Origin: Acidovorax soli
Lineage (GTDB): Bacteria; Pseudomonadota; Gammaproteobacteria; Burkholderiales; Burkholderiaceae_C
Length of the DNA: 64,000 nt
Assembly: GCF_014207955.1 (NCBI RefSeq)
Contig: NZ_JACHLK010000003.1
Span: 248,001 to 312,000, forward strand
Direction: 5' to 3'
The position numbers and the translations under genes are program-made. Positions 35,188 to 44,484 of the stretch are shown here, piece after piece (within the stretch, counting starts at the first letter, position 1; each line of letters starts with the position of its first letter). The notes under the pieces are model-generated. The model was not told the DNA's origin. It saw nothing but the letters and a program-made list of their open reading frames with translations, and did no database searches.

Positions 35188-35547
35188 TCAAGTACTGTGC
35201 GCAGGCCACCCCAATCTCAGCCTGATGTTGCGGACGATCCAGGCGGACTGAGGCTCTGAGCACCAGCCTTTCCCAAGCAATGATTGATGAACCGCTTCAA
35301 GTGTGGCATCACGATCACCGTGAAACTTGGACAGTTTGCGCTGGCAGTAAGAAGTCAGTTGCTCCACAAGGTCTTCACAGACACTCAGCGCCGCTCGCAC
35401 TTCTGACGGCGACGTGCCGATGGAATAGTACCGGCCGCCTTCCTCCACCAAGCTAAGCTTGGGCGCGGCGCCAGCGAGCGCCGAGACTGTAGGCGTGATA
35501 GGGAAATCGTCAGGCACGCCGGGATAGTCTGACCAATCGAGTGACAT
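35188..35547 (-). CDS. Hypothetical protein, 119 residues
   Basis: The start at 35547 has AAGGAG 7 bases upstream. The product is acidic at the N-terminus (MSLDWSDYPGVPDDFPITP) with a helical C-terminal half containing SEVRAALSVCEDLVEQLTSYCQRKL. No membrane segment or recognised domain. It faces the nuclease gene tail to tail. Confidence 0.55.
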   Translation of the reverse strand: MSLDWSDYPGVPDDFPITPTVSALAGAAPKLSLVEEGGRYYSIGTSPSEVRAALSVCEDLVEQLTSYCQRKLSKFHGDRDATLEAVHQSLLGKGWCSEPQSAWIVRNIRLRLGWPAHST

Positions 35548-35770
35548 ACGAAGCTCCTTCCGTCCGCCAGAACGATACGCCTCCAGAGTTACGAGATCAA
35601 TACTAGCGGAGCAGCACGATCACCTGGGTTTTTGGGGTGGACGCTGATCGCAAAAAGGCTCTCAGGGATGAATCACACCAAGGTGTCGACGCCGACTGAC
35701 AAGCTGTGGATCGTTGAGGACCTGCGACCAGTTGCCTGCAGTCGAACTACTTGAAGGCCGCCTCGATCTA

Positions 35771-35865
35771 TCAGGCCCGTACAGCTTGGTCGGCGTGCAG
35801 GTAAACCGCCGTGGTTTGAACCGAAACGTGTCTCAAGCGTGCTCCCACCACAGTCAGGTAGCCCC
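35771..35865 (-). pseudogene. C-terminal fragment of a tyrosine recombinase
   Basis: The minus-strand frame ending at the TGA at 35771-35773 reads LTVVGARLRHVSVQTTAVYLHADQAVRA. This is the end of a phage/transposon-type tyrosine recombinase: the LxHxSxQTTxxYxHA block holds the catalytic His position and the nucleophile Tyr. Only about 30 codons remain and the frame is lost upstream. The surrounding stretch 35548-35960 holds nothing else recognisable. Confidence 0.55.
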
Positions 35866-35960
35866 TAGGAGCAGATCTCCTGCGGCCATTTTTTTGGGTC
35901 TAGGGACTCCGTTTGAGCCGGGAGGCAAGAGTGGGTAGGAAGATCCAGGATCTCAGCCCG

Positions 35961-38900
35961 TCAACGCGAGACATCCAACCGCACCCCACGAAAAGACTCG
36001 CTCTGCTGCAGAGCAGCACTACGACGATCGCCAAGATCAACCAATGCATCAAGCACCCGCAACAGCTTGGTTGCGAGGTCAGCGGGAAGTGGATGCAAAC
36101 GATCCGCATGCGATTGCACAAGCGCTGCAATGGTGGCGGGCACCTTGGTGACCTTCCATATTTCGGGCAGCTTCCCATCAACAATTTGCACCAGTATCTG
36201 ATCAGCAAAAATTCCCACCGGGTAAGCAGCTCCAGCGCGTTCGCACAGCGTGACAAACTGCGTTGCGACATAAGGATGCCACCCTGCCGAACGAACAATG
36301 GGCTCGATCACAGGCATCATTTTCTCAAGCTCATCCCAACGACCATTTGCGAATCGAACAGAGCCAAAGGCGTTTTCCACGCTCACAAGAAGCAACGTCT
36401 TTACCAACTCTTGCAACTCGGAGCCGCCCATCCGACCATCGCTTAAGGGAGAGCGCTGCAATGCCTCAAAGGCTAAAACCCGTTGCACTATTGCCTTCAA
36501 TAAATGAAGGGTTTCCTCTGTAGTTTCTGCTCCATCGAGTACTTCCTGTGCAACCAGACGAGAAGTGAAGGGCGCAAGAAGTCGCTCGGCAGTTTCGTCC
36601 GTTTGCGAAAGAATCGGCTGCAGCAACCGAAGGGAAATGTCTCGGGAAAGATAGGGCACTATGCGTGCCAATGTCCTGCTCAGGTGTCGTATCCAATCAT
36701 AGATTTGTCCCTCATCGCGCACACGCCCAAAGTGTTGCCCAGATCTCCAATCGGGATCGATTGTGTCCAAGGTCCAGTGAACATACGCCTCAATGGCGTC
36801 AACAAATGCAGCACGTCCCTCGCTAACCATGATGACTTCTACTGGAACCCGCTGTAAAGCCGCTGCAGCATGTGAGCTGTCCCAAAGTTCATCTGAGCGT
36901 CTCCAGCTCCCATCCTCTCGATACACCTCTTCTTCTGCATCCTCCAAGTTCATCTCGATAGGTTGCCAAGTGGGGCCAGGTCGGACGAGTGCCACGAAAG
37001 CCCCAGATGCGGAGTACTCAGCCCACGCGGAAGCAACAGCGGCGGTGCGACGGCTTGAATCAGCTTGCCGCAGCGTAGCTGGATCTAGACGGTAAGAGTC
37101 CCTCCTGTGTCCAAGTACGGCCAATCGCAGCCCGAGATTGATCCCGCACCAGGCAAATTTTGGATCCTGATCCCAGCACGAAATCACCCCCTCTAAGGCG
37201 ACCAGAGAAACGACGTCAAGCGGATGTGCGATGAGGCGATAGAGCGTTTCTCGGTCACGAGCATGCCCGCCTCGGATTCTGATCCGCGCAGCGACTGCAC
37301 GGGCTACAAATATGCTTGGATGCCATGGAATGATTGCCCCACTGAATTCTCCACCCGGAATTTCTCCTTGGTTGTCGATGTTCCTTTCAATGGTTTCCGT
37401 CGCCCATGCCTCATGGGCGTCCGCATCACCGAAGCACAGCAAGACCGCCGCGGTGCCGGCAATCGCGCCTTCAATAAGCCCTACATCGGCCCCAGGCAAA
37501 GTTTGGCCTGAAGAGATCGCTTCATCCAATTGCACCGCGATGCCAACGGCGTCATCGACAGAAATATCCTGCGGCAGTTGATCTTGTTCGAAGCTTTTCT
37601 GTACCCAGCCCCAAAGCTGCATCCCGCAGATCGACTGGGCGTATCTCTCCCTCTGCTCCACGAGTTCCTGCGTTTCATGCCGCGGGCTACTCATTGCAAT
37701 TTGGACCATTCCATCACTATCAGGGACGGCCTCAGTGGTGTAGTTGTGGGAGCGCCCAAACTCGGCCCAGAGTTGTGCAGTAGTTCGAAGCTCGCGTAGA
37801 TAGTCTATGTCTTGCGCGTCCTCAGCATAAGAAAGCTCCAACTTATCAGGAAATTGTTCAAGCGCCGATCGAAACGCATCCCTGAGCTCCACATCGCCAT
37901 TGAGTGCAAAAAACGGTGATAGGTCTCTAACGTTCCAACGACGTGCCTCCGACCGGTTGCTTTCCGTGATGACTTGTCGATGTGGCGCGTCATCCGTGCT
38001 GGAATCGAAACCCATAAGTGCAGCTTGCTGAAGCTGCACTTCTTGCACTGACCGCGCGAGATCCAAGCGCCAAATCCTGATGCTTCCGATCAGCGCAAGT
38101 GTCACCCGGGAGATTTTTCTCGCACGCAGAAAGAGCTGAACAGCAATGCCTACAACGCTCAAGCTCGTTTGTCCTTCGAACAACTGTTGCAGCACTTCAT
38201 CCAAGTCACGCCCTACATCAAGCTGCGCAATACCCCAGCGTTCGAGCGCCATGTGAGCACATTCAACAACCTGCGGTCCGCCTTGGCCTCTGAACCACAC
38301 ATAGCGCCGGTCATCCCCCCAGAACTCCTGTATCCCCCATGGAAACACCAACCGAAGGGGCAATGGTGTTTTACTCCCATGCCAGTGTCCGTGCATCTGA
38401 CACCAAGCGGTTGTTGCATGATTTGTGATATCTCGGATCAATGCCAACCCTGTTGCTGGATCTGATCTGAGCAATGAGTGGAACGGCTCTCGAAGCGGTG
38501 AAGCGGGAAAGAATCCCTGATGATCAGCGCCGATCGACAGCCGCTCCCAGTCATGTCTGGAGAATGAAGGAGGGAAATTTGGTGAGTCAAGAGCGAACGC
38601 GTCCATTCTTGATCGACTCTCAGGCGGCATTGCTTGTATAGCTGCACGCCTTTCCGCTTGTTCCCGCATTTCTCGCTCCCAACGAGCCGAACGCTCATCA
38701 GGCAACTCTTTCATGAACCAGCGTCGCGCGCACTGTGCAAGCAGGACAGAGTGGGTCTGTGCAAGCAACGCGGAATGTGCCATCAGTTCGCGAAATGAGC
38801 CATCAGACCAGCGCTCGATTGACTCAATCTTATTCAGATAGGCTGTGACCACGTCAGGAAAGGCATGGGCAGAACGCAAGATCAAACTGCGCAGCCTTGA

Positions 38901-41333
38901 TTCCAGTGCCATCGGAGGACGAGGTTGATCTGGCGTTGCAGAAAATCCAGGCCGCCTTCCACGCCTATCTACGTGCTCATCTTCGATAGCGTGCAACCAG
39001 CTTGCACTCTGCTCCACGATCTTCCGCGACATGGAATCGCGTACATGCATAAATGGTGTCTGCCAGGTCTCAAATAGCGTGAGAACATCGTGCAAAAGAG
39101 TGCTGGGAAGCAACTCCACTTGCGGAAGTATCCAAATAAGCAGCCGGCGCCACGCTGCAAAATCCGATGGCCAGCCAAGCGCATCCGCCAGGCGCACGCG
39201 CGCGCTCCCATCCATTTCTTCGCCTAACGCGCCAGACAACACCATGGGATTCGGAGTCGTCTTCTCTGCTTGCATCCACAGTAGGAGCTTGCCAAGTAAA
39301 AGGTGACTATTTGCGCCCAATGCGGCCTCAAACCGATCAGAATGTTCGGCAAACCGTGGACTAAAAACGGGGGCCATAAGCCACGCTCGAAGCCATTGAG
39401 GACGCACCTGTGCCTGCTCAATGACATGAAGTTCGCGCTGCCATTGATCAAAGTCGACATAGGTTGCTTGCGACAGCAACTCCACGACACGGGCAAGGGC
39501 AGGAGGCTCACCAGCCTCCGTTAGAGCTTCAATCCAACGCTCATCTCGGTCCAACATCAGATGCAGGAAAGACCATTCGAAAAAAATGTCGTGGCTGAAC
39601 TGCACAGTGTGACCGGGACGCACCTGCTGCACCAGGCCGTCCTCCTCAAGAGCGGAAAGCTCGCCCAGTGTTGGAGCCGAAAGATCACGGATGCGAATGT
39701 GTCTACCCAGATCGGAAGCACTGCGCTGAGCTAGCTCTATCAGAGCACGCTGTCGTGTGAGGGCCTGGGGAAGTTGAGCGTCATATCCTCCACGCGACCA
39801 CCATGCATCCACCAGATCCACCTCTGATTGAGGTGCAAAGTCTGACGGGTAAGATGAATGCGAGAAGCCTCGGGCAAGCACAGCTGCGAAGAATGGGCGC
39901 CGTGCCAGCAATCGCACTCGTTCGTTTCCCCCGGTGAGCAGAGGACGCAAAGCAGGCAGGGACGCCGAAAGCGAATCGGCATCCTCGTCGTCCAAGTTCA
40001 AGACATCGACATATCCCACACCAGCATTGGCCAGGAGAGCAGAAGGTACCCAGTTGCGCAGTGGTTCCACACCCGCATCCCGGGCCGTGGCAACAATCCG
40101 CCAGTCAGCAAGCGTCGGGTTTGAATGCAACTGGCCCAACAGGTCCGTTACCACTGCGCGTTGTTCCGGTGCGATTCGATCAATGCCATCGATCGCCAAC
40201 ACCGCATGGCCGGTTGCTGATACCTCCACGAGCAAGTCCTCAATGGACGTCGCTCTCAGACCATTGGTCCGGGCATGCTCCAACCAACTTCGCCCGGAAA
40301 GCCGGTTAGCGGTAAGCAACAAAGTGGTGCCGTCTGCAGCGAGCCCTTGCAACAGCTCTCGCAAAAGCACAGTCTTGCCCGTGCCAGGCAGACCTTTGAT
40401 CAACGTCAGGCGGTGAGCAGACATCTGCTGGGTTAGCTTCTCCCTCAAGCCTCGTCGAGCGAGATGGGTACCGCCAATGCTGTTGGCCTGTTGATCAAGC
40501 CAGTGACGCGTGTTCTCACGCAGCATTTGGATGTCACGCTCAAAGGCTGGAACTCCTCCAAAACGCCAGCCAGGGAGCGCGCGCAAGATAGAGGCGCGCG
40601 TGTGGACCGCGTTGCGACCAGCACCGTCTCGCGCTAGTTGACGCAACAAGTCCCATAGTTCTGCCGCTCGGTCCACGGACTCTGTCGCCAACCCGCGCTG
40701 AAGGCTAACAATCGCATCAGCGTCATGTGTCGCGCCTTCGTGGAGAAAGTCAAATCTAATCAAGACCGAATGGGCCAGAAGTCGGTGCAACTGCACATCG
40801 GATAGAGCAGGAACCAACTCTTCTACGAGGTCCCTGACTGCCTTGACTATGGCGATATGGGCCCCCGAGGCGCTTCCACCCTCAGCAAAGCGTGCAATGA
40901 ACGTGTCGGCACTATCAGAGGCTCGTGCCCATTCACACACAGCGTTAAACGCCCGGATAGCCTCTTCCGCGACCGACTGGGAAGCTGCCCCGAAGCGGTC
41001 TAGGTTCTCACGAAAATCGGGCTTCTGAAGCGTCGTCCAGCTGCGATGGATGACTTCGCGAAAATCCGTGTTGCTGGCGGCGCTGGAGATGGTGAGAGAA
41101 CGCTTCACCTGCAGTGAAAGACGCATAGAGGCGCCATCTATCAAGGAAGCTGCATCTACTATGACATCGTCAAGCGGCTCACCGAAATCGCCTTGTTGCT
41201 GTGACACGCGCTGCACGATCTTTCCATCGAGCGAAGCAGCTGTAGTGCCCATCAGCATTGCTACACAGTAGTGTGCGGCAACCGCATCTTCGTAGGTAAA
41301 TCCGGCGCCGCCGGTCAGTTCAGGAGAGGGCAT
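35961..41333 (-). CDS. Giant STAND NTPase with N-terminal nuclease-like domain (Avs-like)
   Basis: 1790 residues. The N-terminal 110 residues (GAGFTYEDAVAAHYCVAMLM, PLDDVIVD at 53-60, LSLQVKRS at 72-79) match the D...QxK layout of Cap4/Mrr-like PD-(D/E)XK nucleases found at the front of defence proteins. A STAND/NACHT-type NTPase follows: P-loop KGLPGTGKT (313-321), Walker B HAVLAIDGIDRI (375-386) and a sensor-like IVATARD. The remaining 1200 residues are helical and Trp-rich, as in the repeat sensor arms of Avs proteins. In that family, binding of a phage protein triggers tetramerisation and DNA degradation. No partner gene overlaps it. The subtype is not assigned. Confidence 0.78.
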   Translation of the reverse strand: MPSPELTGGAGFTYEDAVAAHYCVAMLMGTTAASLDGKIVQRVSQQQGDFGEPLDDVIVDAASLIDGASMRLSLQVKRSLTISSAASNTDFREVIHRSWTTLQKPDFRENLDRFGAASQSVAEEAIRAFNAVCEWARASDSADTFIARFAEGGSASGAHIAIVKAVRDLVEELVPALSDVQLHRLLAHSVLIRFDFLHEGATHDADAIVSLQRGLATESVDRAAELWDLLRQLARDGAGRNAVHTRASILRALPGWRFGGVPAFERDIQMLRENTRHWLDQQANSIGGTHLARRGLREKLTQQMSAHRLTLIKGLPGTGKTVLLRELLQGLAADGTTLLLTANRLSGRSWLEHARTNGLRATSIEDLLVEVSATGHAVLAIDGIDRIAPEQRAVVTDLLGQLHSNPTLADWRIVATARDAGVEPLRNWVPSALLANAGVGYVDVLNLDDEDADSLSASLPALRPLLTGGNERVRLLARRPFFAAVLARGFSHSSYPSDFAPQSEVDLVDAWWSRGGYDAQLPQALTRQRALIELAQRSASDLGRHIRIRDLSAPTLGELSALEEDGLVQQVRPGHTVQFSHDIFFEWSFLHLMLDRDERWIEALTEAGEPPALARVVELLSQATYVDFDQWQRELHVIEQAQVRPQWLRAWLMAPVFSPRFAEHSDRFEAALGANSHLLLGKLLLWMQAEKTTPNPMVLSGALGEEMDGSARVRLADALGWPSDFAAWRRLLIWILPQVELLPSTLLHDVLTLFETWQTPFMHVRDSMSRKIVEQSASWLHAIEDEHVDRRGRRPGFSATPDQPRPPMALESRLRSLILRSAHAFPDVVTAYLNKIESIERWSDGSFRELMAHSALLAQTHSVLLAQCARRWFMKELPDERSARWEREMREQAERRAAIQAMPPESRSRMDAFALDSPNFPPSFSRHDWERLSIGADHQGFFPASPLREPFHSLLRSDPATGLALIRDITNHATTAWCQMHGHWHGSKTPLPLRLVFPWGIQEFWGDDRRYVWFRGQGGPQVVECAHMALERWGIAQLDVGRDLDEVLQQLFEGQTSLSVVGIAVQLFLRARKISRVTLALIGSIRIWRLDLARSVQEVQLQQAALMGFDSSTDDAPHRQVITESNRSEARRWNVRDLSPFFALNGDVELRDAFRSALEQFPDKLELSYAEDAQDIDYLRELRTTAQLWAEFGRSHNYTTEAVPDSDGMVQIAMSSPRHETQELVEQRERYAQSICGMQLWGWVQKSFEQDQLPQDISVDDAVGIAVQLDEAISSGQTLPGADVGLIEGAIAGTAAVLLCFGDADAHEAWATETIERNIDNQGEIPGGEFSGAIIPWHPSIFVARAVAARIRIRGGHARDRETLYRLIAHPLDVVSLVALEGVISCWDQDPKFAWCGINLGLRLAVLGHRRDSYRLDPATLRQADSSRRTAAVASAWAEYSASGAFVALVRPGPTWQPIEMNLEDAEEEVYREDGSWRRSDELWDSSHAAAALQRVPVEVIMVSEGRAAFVDAIEAYVHWTLDTIDPDWRSGQHFGRVRDEGQIYDWIRHLSRTLARIVPYLSRDISLRLLQPILSQTDETAERLLAPFTSRLVAQEVLDGAETTEETLHLLKAIVQRVLAFEALQRSPLSDGRMGGSELQELVKTLLLVSVENAFGSVRFANGRWDELEKMMPVIEPIVRSAGWHPYVATQFVTLCERAGAAYPVGIFADQILVQIVDGKLPEIWKVTKVPATIAALVQSHADRLHPLPADLATKLLRVLDALVDLGDRRSAALQQSESFRGVRLDVSR

Positions 41334-41450
41334 GTGAGGTTGCGAGGCTTTGTCATAGTCGCTATCAACAGCGGTGAACGCATTCTCAAAAAGCAGCCCG
41401 TGTTAGTGACGTGAGAGTAATCAAGTCACAAACACTTGGGCTACAGGGCT

Positions 41451-42524
41451 TCACTTAGAGAGCGAAGCAGACGCGTCCGCCGCTGCCCACTTTTCCATCA
41501 GCCGCTTAAAGACAGACGCCATGTCACAACCGTCATACATGTGACGAGCGAACTCCTTGAGGTATCGCGTCCTGCAGTCTTCGTAACCGATCAAATCCAA
41601 CGGCAGGTGCTGGCAATCAAGGATGTCGTCAATCACCTTCCGGCGCGTGCCACCAGCGCTTCTTCGAAGCAGGCTGCGGTTTTCAAGAAGCCAGCATTTG
41701 AACGAACGTTCCCACTGCTTTGACACGATCGAGTGAGGTGTAATGGGCCGATAGAGCACCAAATGTGTTGCTCCGGGGACGTACCAGGACCATTCATCGA
41801 GAAACGTCATCGTCCAACCGAGCTGTCCTGCCATAGGCGCAGCCTTCGCCAGCCCCTCTTTCACCGACATTCCATCTTTGTACGGCAGCGAGACCATTGC
41901 GCTTTGATAGGTCACGTACTTGCCAGTGGAAAGTGGTAGCTTCTGGCAAAAATTCCATGTGTGGTCGCTTCCAGGGAAGTCGATGAAGCCCCCTCGTTTC
42001 GAATTGGCCATCCCTCCCCAGCCTGGAAGACAAACGCTGTGATCCACACCAATCGACCAGCGGCGGATCACGCTCTTGTCTTCGCGATTCTCGATAGCGC
42101 CGACTCCGAACGTTTGTGCAAAGTCTTCGGCACAACGCCTGCGAAGTCGCCGAATCGCATCGTAATCTGGTTTCCTTACCCCGACTTCAAGAGCGCGCAG
42201 TTGTTCAAGCCATTGCTGGTAATACAAAGGGGGCGCGGGTGGGGCAGGGAGGGGCCCAAGTTGGAGGTCTGGTCCCATTGCATAGCCGAGATTGACCAGA
42301 CGCTCCCGAAACCTAGCGGCGTCGATGTTTAGGTAGTCAAGGCGCCAATGAGAGCTATCAATCAGTTCTGCACGCATCGAAGCGTTGGTCTTGAATCCAA
42401 GCCCAGAAGCAATTGCTTCAGTGAGATGCGATGACTTAATTTGAAAGAAACGCGCCTGCAGGCGGTTCTTGATAGGGCGAAGAGCGAATTCAAGCTCTTG
42501 CGAGGCAATAGTCGCGTTGGCCAT
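41451..42524 (-). CDS. Hypothetical protein, 357 residues
   Basis: Soluble protein of unknown function. The N-terminal 100 residues contain IKSSHLTEAIASGLGFKTNASMRAEL, a small helical motif seen in several plasmid- and island-borne proteins (from memory). A middle Pro-rich linker (GPLPAPPAPPLYY) separates it from a 220-residue C-terminal domain ending in helices (CDMASVFKRLMEKW). No catalytic motif is evident. It lies 118 bases upstream of the STAND NTPase on the same strand, so it could be transcribed with it. Confidence 0.6.
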   Translation of the reverse strand: MANATIASQELEFALRPIKNRLQARFFQIKSSHLTEAIASGLGFKTNASMRAELIDSSHWRLDYLNIDAARFRERLVNLGYAMGPDLQLGPLPAPPAPPLYYQQWLEQLRALEVGVRKPDYDAIRRLRRRCAEDFAQTFGVGAIENREDKSVIRRWSIGVDHSVCLPGWGGMANSKRGGFIDFPGSDHTWNFCQKLPLSTGKYVTYQSAMVSLPYKDGMSVKEGLAKAAPMAGQLGWTMTFLDEWSWYVPGATHLVLYRPITPHSIVSKQWERSFKCWLLENRSLLRRSAGGTRRKVIDDILDCQHLPLDLIGYEDCRTRYLKEFARHMYDGCDMASVFKRLMEKWAAADASASLSK

Positions 42525-43733
42525 AACGGCACTCCAGTCTTTGATAGGACCAGCGTTCCTCGACTACGCGCCGGCCCCCGACGGAATGCGGGTGGTGGCA
42601 AAAAAAGTCTGTAAAGCCTATTTCAACCGAGGACAGATGCGGCAGGCGGCCTTGGCTAGAGCCTAGCACATCCAAAGCAGAGGTGGAAAGTACTTTTTCC
42701 AGATGCAAGTGAACGAACCCAAACAAAGCCAGCCTCGCCAAATTCAGCGGAGCAAACCCTTGCTACACAGCCAGTGCTTTGAAGAATGTCCACTAAGACA
42801 GTGGATGAAGCTGTGGATATCTCCGTGGTATGTCTTGCAGAGACTGCATCGGCGCGGGTCCTGACGGAGTGCTCAATTCCTAGGCGGGACTGAACGTGGA
42901 CGGCAAGACCTGTTTGTTGAAGAGCAGCCAGTGATGCCCATTCGAGGATATCTAGGACCACCTCGGGCGCACGCAGTGCTTTGCGATCCTTCTTGTCCCA
43001 GGAAGCACAACGAGCTTCACTTTGTCAACGAGCGTCCGGCGCCAGACGTCCTGTCGTAGCCCGAGGTCCAACTGCATCACTGACGCATCCTGCAGCAGGG
43101 CATTGGAACCCTGCACATTGCCGCCCAACTTGATTCGGGGTCGTTGCGTGCCACGCCCTCTCTGCAAGCCATAGACCTGTTCGAAGCAGTAGTCAAAGCG
43201 GAGTCGGGAAGGAGCTACCACCGATGGAAGACCAACTGCTTATGTCACTCATGGTGCTGAACGCTGCCTGAGACCTGGTTCTGGTCTCGGGGGATGGAAG
43301 TGATGCCATCTGGTCGGCCATCACGACCAGAGATTGGCCCGATGAGAGCGCCGGCTTGCTGCCTTCAGTGCAATAGCACACAGCTCAAGCTGCATGAGCC
43401 CGCCGACTCAGGCCCGCAAGACGACAGGAGCATGGCTAAATTCCACAATGCAGGAAACGCCCGACGGACCTTGTTTTCATCCGACGGACTTTATTTGCTG
43501 TAGTCACAACGCTGCCCAGTTCACACCAAGAATCAGCACCGTAACGGTATTGGTCAGATTACAGAGTTTGTCGACAATCACTCCCTCATCTCACTTGTGT
43601 ACCGTGACGCCGCGAGGTTTACGACTTTGCCTATGTCCTTCGCCGCGCGCAAACCCTCATCGGTGCTGGACGCGGGTTTACGACTTTATTTGCGGGTTTA
43701 CGACTTTAATTACCTGGAATACCTGCGAGCGAT
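42525..43733. other. 1.2-kb stretch without a supportable gene
   Basis: Short protein-like frames occur on both strands: minus 42656-42961 and 42952-43221, and a plus-strand run around 43070-43250 reading RILQQGIGTLHIAAQLDS... with upstream stops. None has a convincing start, ribosome-binding site or family resemblance. The best reading is decayed mobile DNA at the right edge of the island. The only clear structure is the TTTACGACTTT direct-repeat array at its end. Confidence 0.4.
43616..43708. repeat. Three direct repeats of GGTTTACGACTTT
   Basis: Copies start at 43616, 43674 and 43694. The last two share GCGGGTTTACGACTTTA and are spaced exactly 20 bases. The array sits 25-120 bases outside the first core gene, so it may be the end of a lost transposon with repeated transposase sites, or another junction mark. 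Confidence 0.55.
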
Positions 43734-44375
43734 TTAGCTCGCCACGGTGAAGCGCTGCTGCACGTGGCGCGGGTTTTCCAGCTCGTCGGCGATGGCCACG
43801 GCCAGGTCGGCCACGCTGATGCCGCCGGGGGCTTCACCGTTCATCAGCGGCGCATCGGTGCCCAGGCGGTACTGGCCGGTGCGCTCGCCCGGGGCCAGCA
43901 GGATGGGGGGCGACAGGAAGGTCCAGTCCAGCGTGCTCTCATTGCGGACCAGGTTCAGCGCCTCACGCGCCGCCAGGGCGCCGGCCTTGTATTCCGCGGG
44001 GAAGCCGGGGGTGTCCACGAGCTGCACGCCGGGGGCCACGTACAGGCTGCCCGCGCCGCCCACCACCAGCAGGCGCTTGACGCCGCCCTGCTTCACGCCC
44101 GCGTAGATGGCGCGCGTGCCGATGAGGAACTGGTCGTGGATGTCGGGCACGGTCCAGCCGGGGTTGTAGGCGTTGACCACGGCATCCTGGCCGGCCACGG
44201 CCTGGGCGACCTGAGCGGCGTCCTGCGCATCGGCCTGCACCACGGTGAGGCCTTCGCTGGCGGCGATCTTGCCGGGGTTGCGGGCCAGGGCGGTCACCTG
44301 GTGCTGGCGGCGCAGCAGTTCTTCGAGCACGGCCGAGCCGACAAATCCGGTGGCACCGATCAGGGCGATTTTCAT
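43734..44375 (-). CDS. NAD(P)-binding oxidoreductase, SDR/NmrA-like
   Basis: 213-residue Rossmann-fold protein of the NAD(P)H-binding (SDR_a5/YwnB-like) group. The nucleotide motif GATGFVGSAV is at the N-terminus (IALIGATGFVG); DAVVNAYNPG, LLVVGGAGSLY and YKAGALAAREAL follow. The start ATG at 44375 has AAGGA upstream. It is divergent from a LysR-type regulator that starts 110 bases away, the usual layout for a regulated oxidoreductase. Substrate unknown. Confidence 0.85.
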   Translation of the reverse strand: MKIALIGATGFVGSAVLEELLRRQHQVTALARNPGKIAASEGLTVVQADAQDAAQVAQAVAGQDAVVNAYNPGWTVPDIHDQFLIGTRAIYAGVKQGGVKRLLVVGGAGSLYVAPGVQLVDTPGFPAEYKAGALAAREALNLVRNESTLDWTFLSPPILLAPGERTGQYRLGTDAPLMNGEAPGGISVADLAVAIADELENPRHVQQRFTVAS

Positions 44376-44484
44376 GTCATTTCCTTGGGGTTGAAGTCGA
44401 TGCAGTGAGAATATGGGCTTGTCAAACAACCCGGTAGAGGCCAAAAATCGCCTTCACCTTGAAGTACAGCTTCACAAACACCCA

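Noticed and set aside
42469-42666. 65-codon plus-strand frame starting inside the 357-residue gene
   Set aside because: No ribosome-binding site, overlaps a better gene on the other strand, no family pattern.
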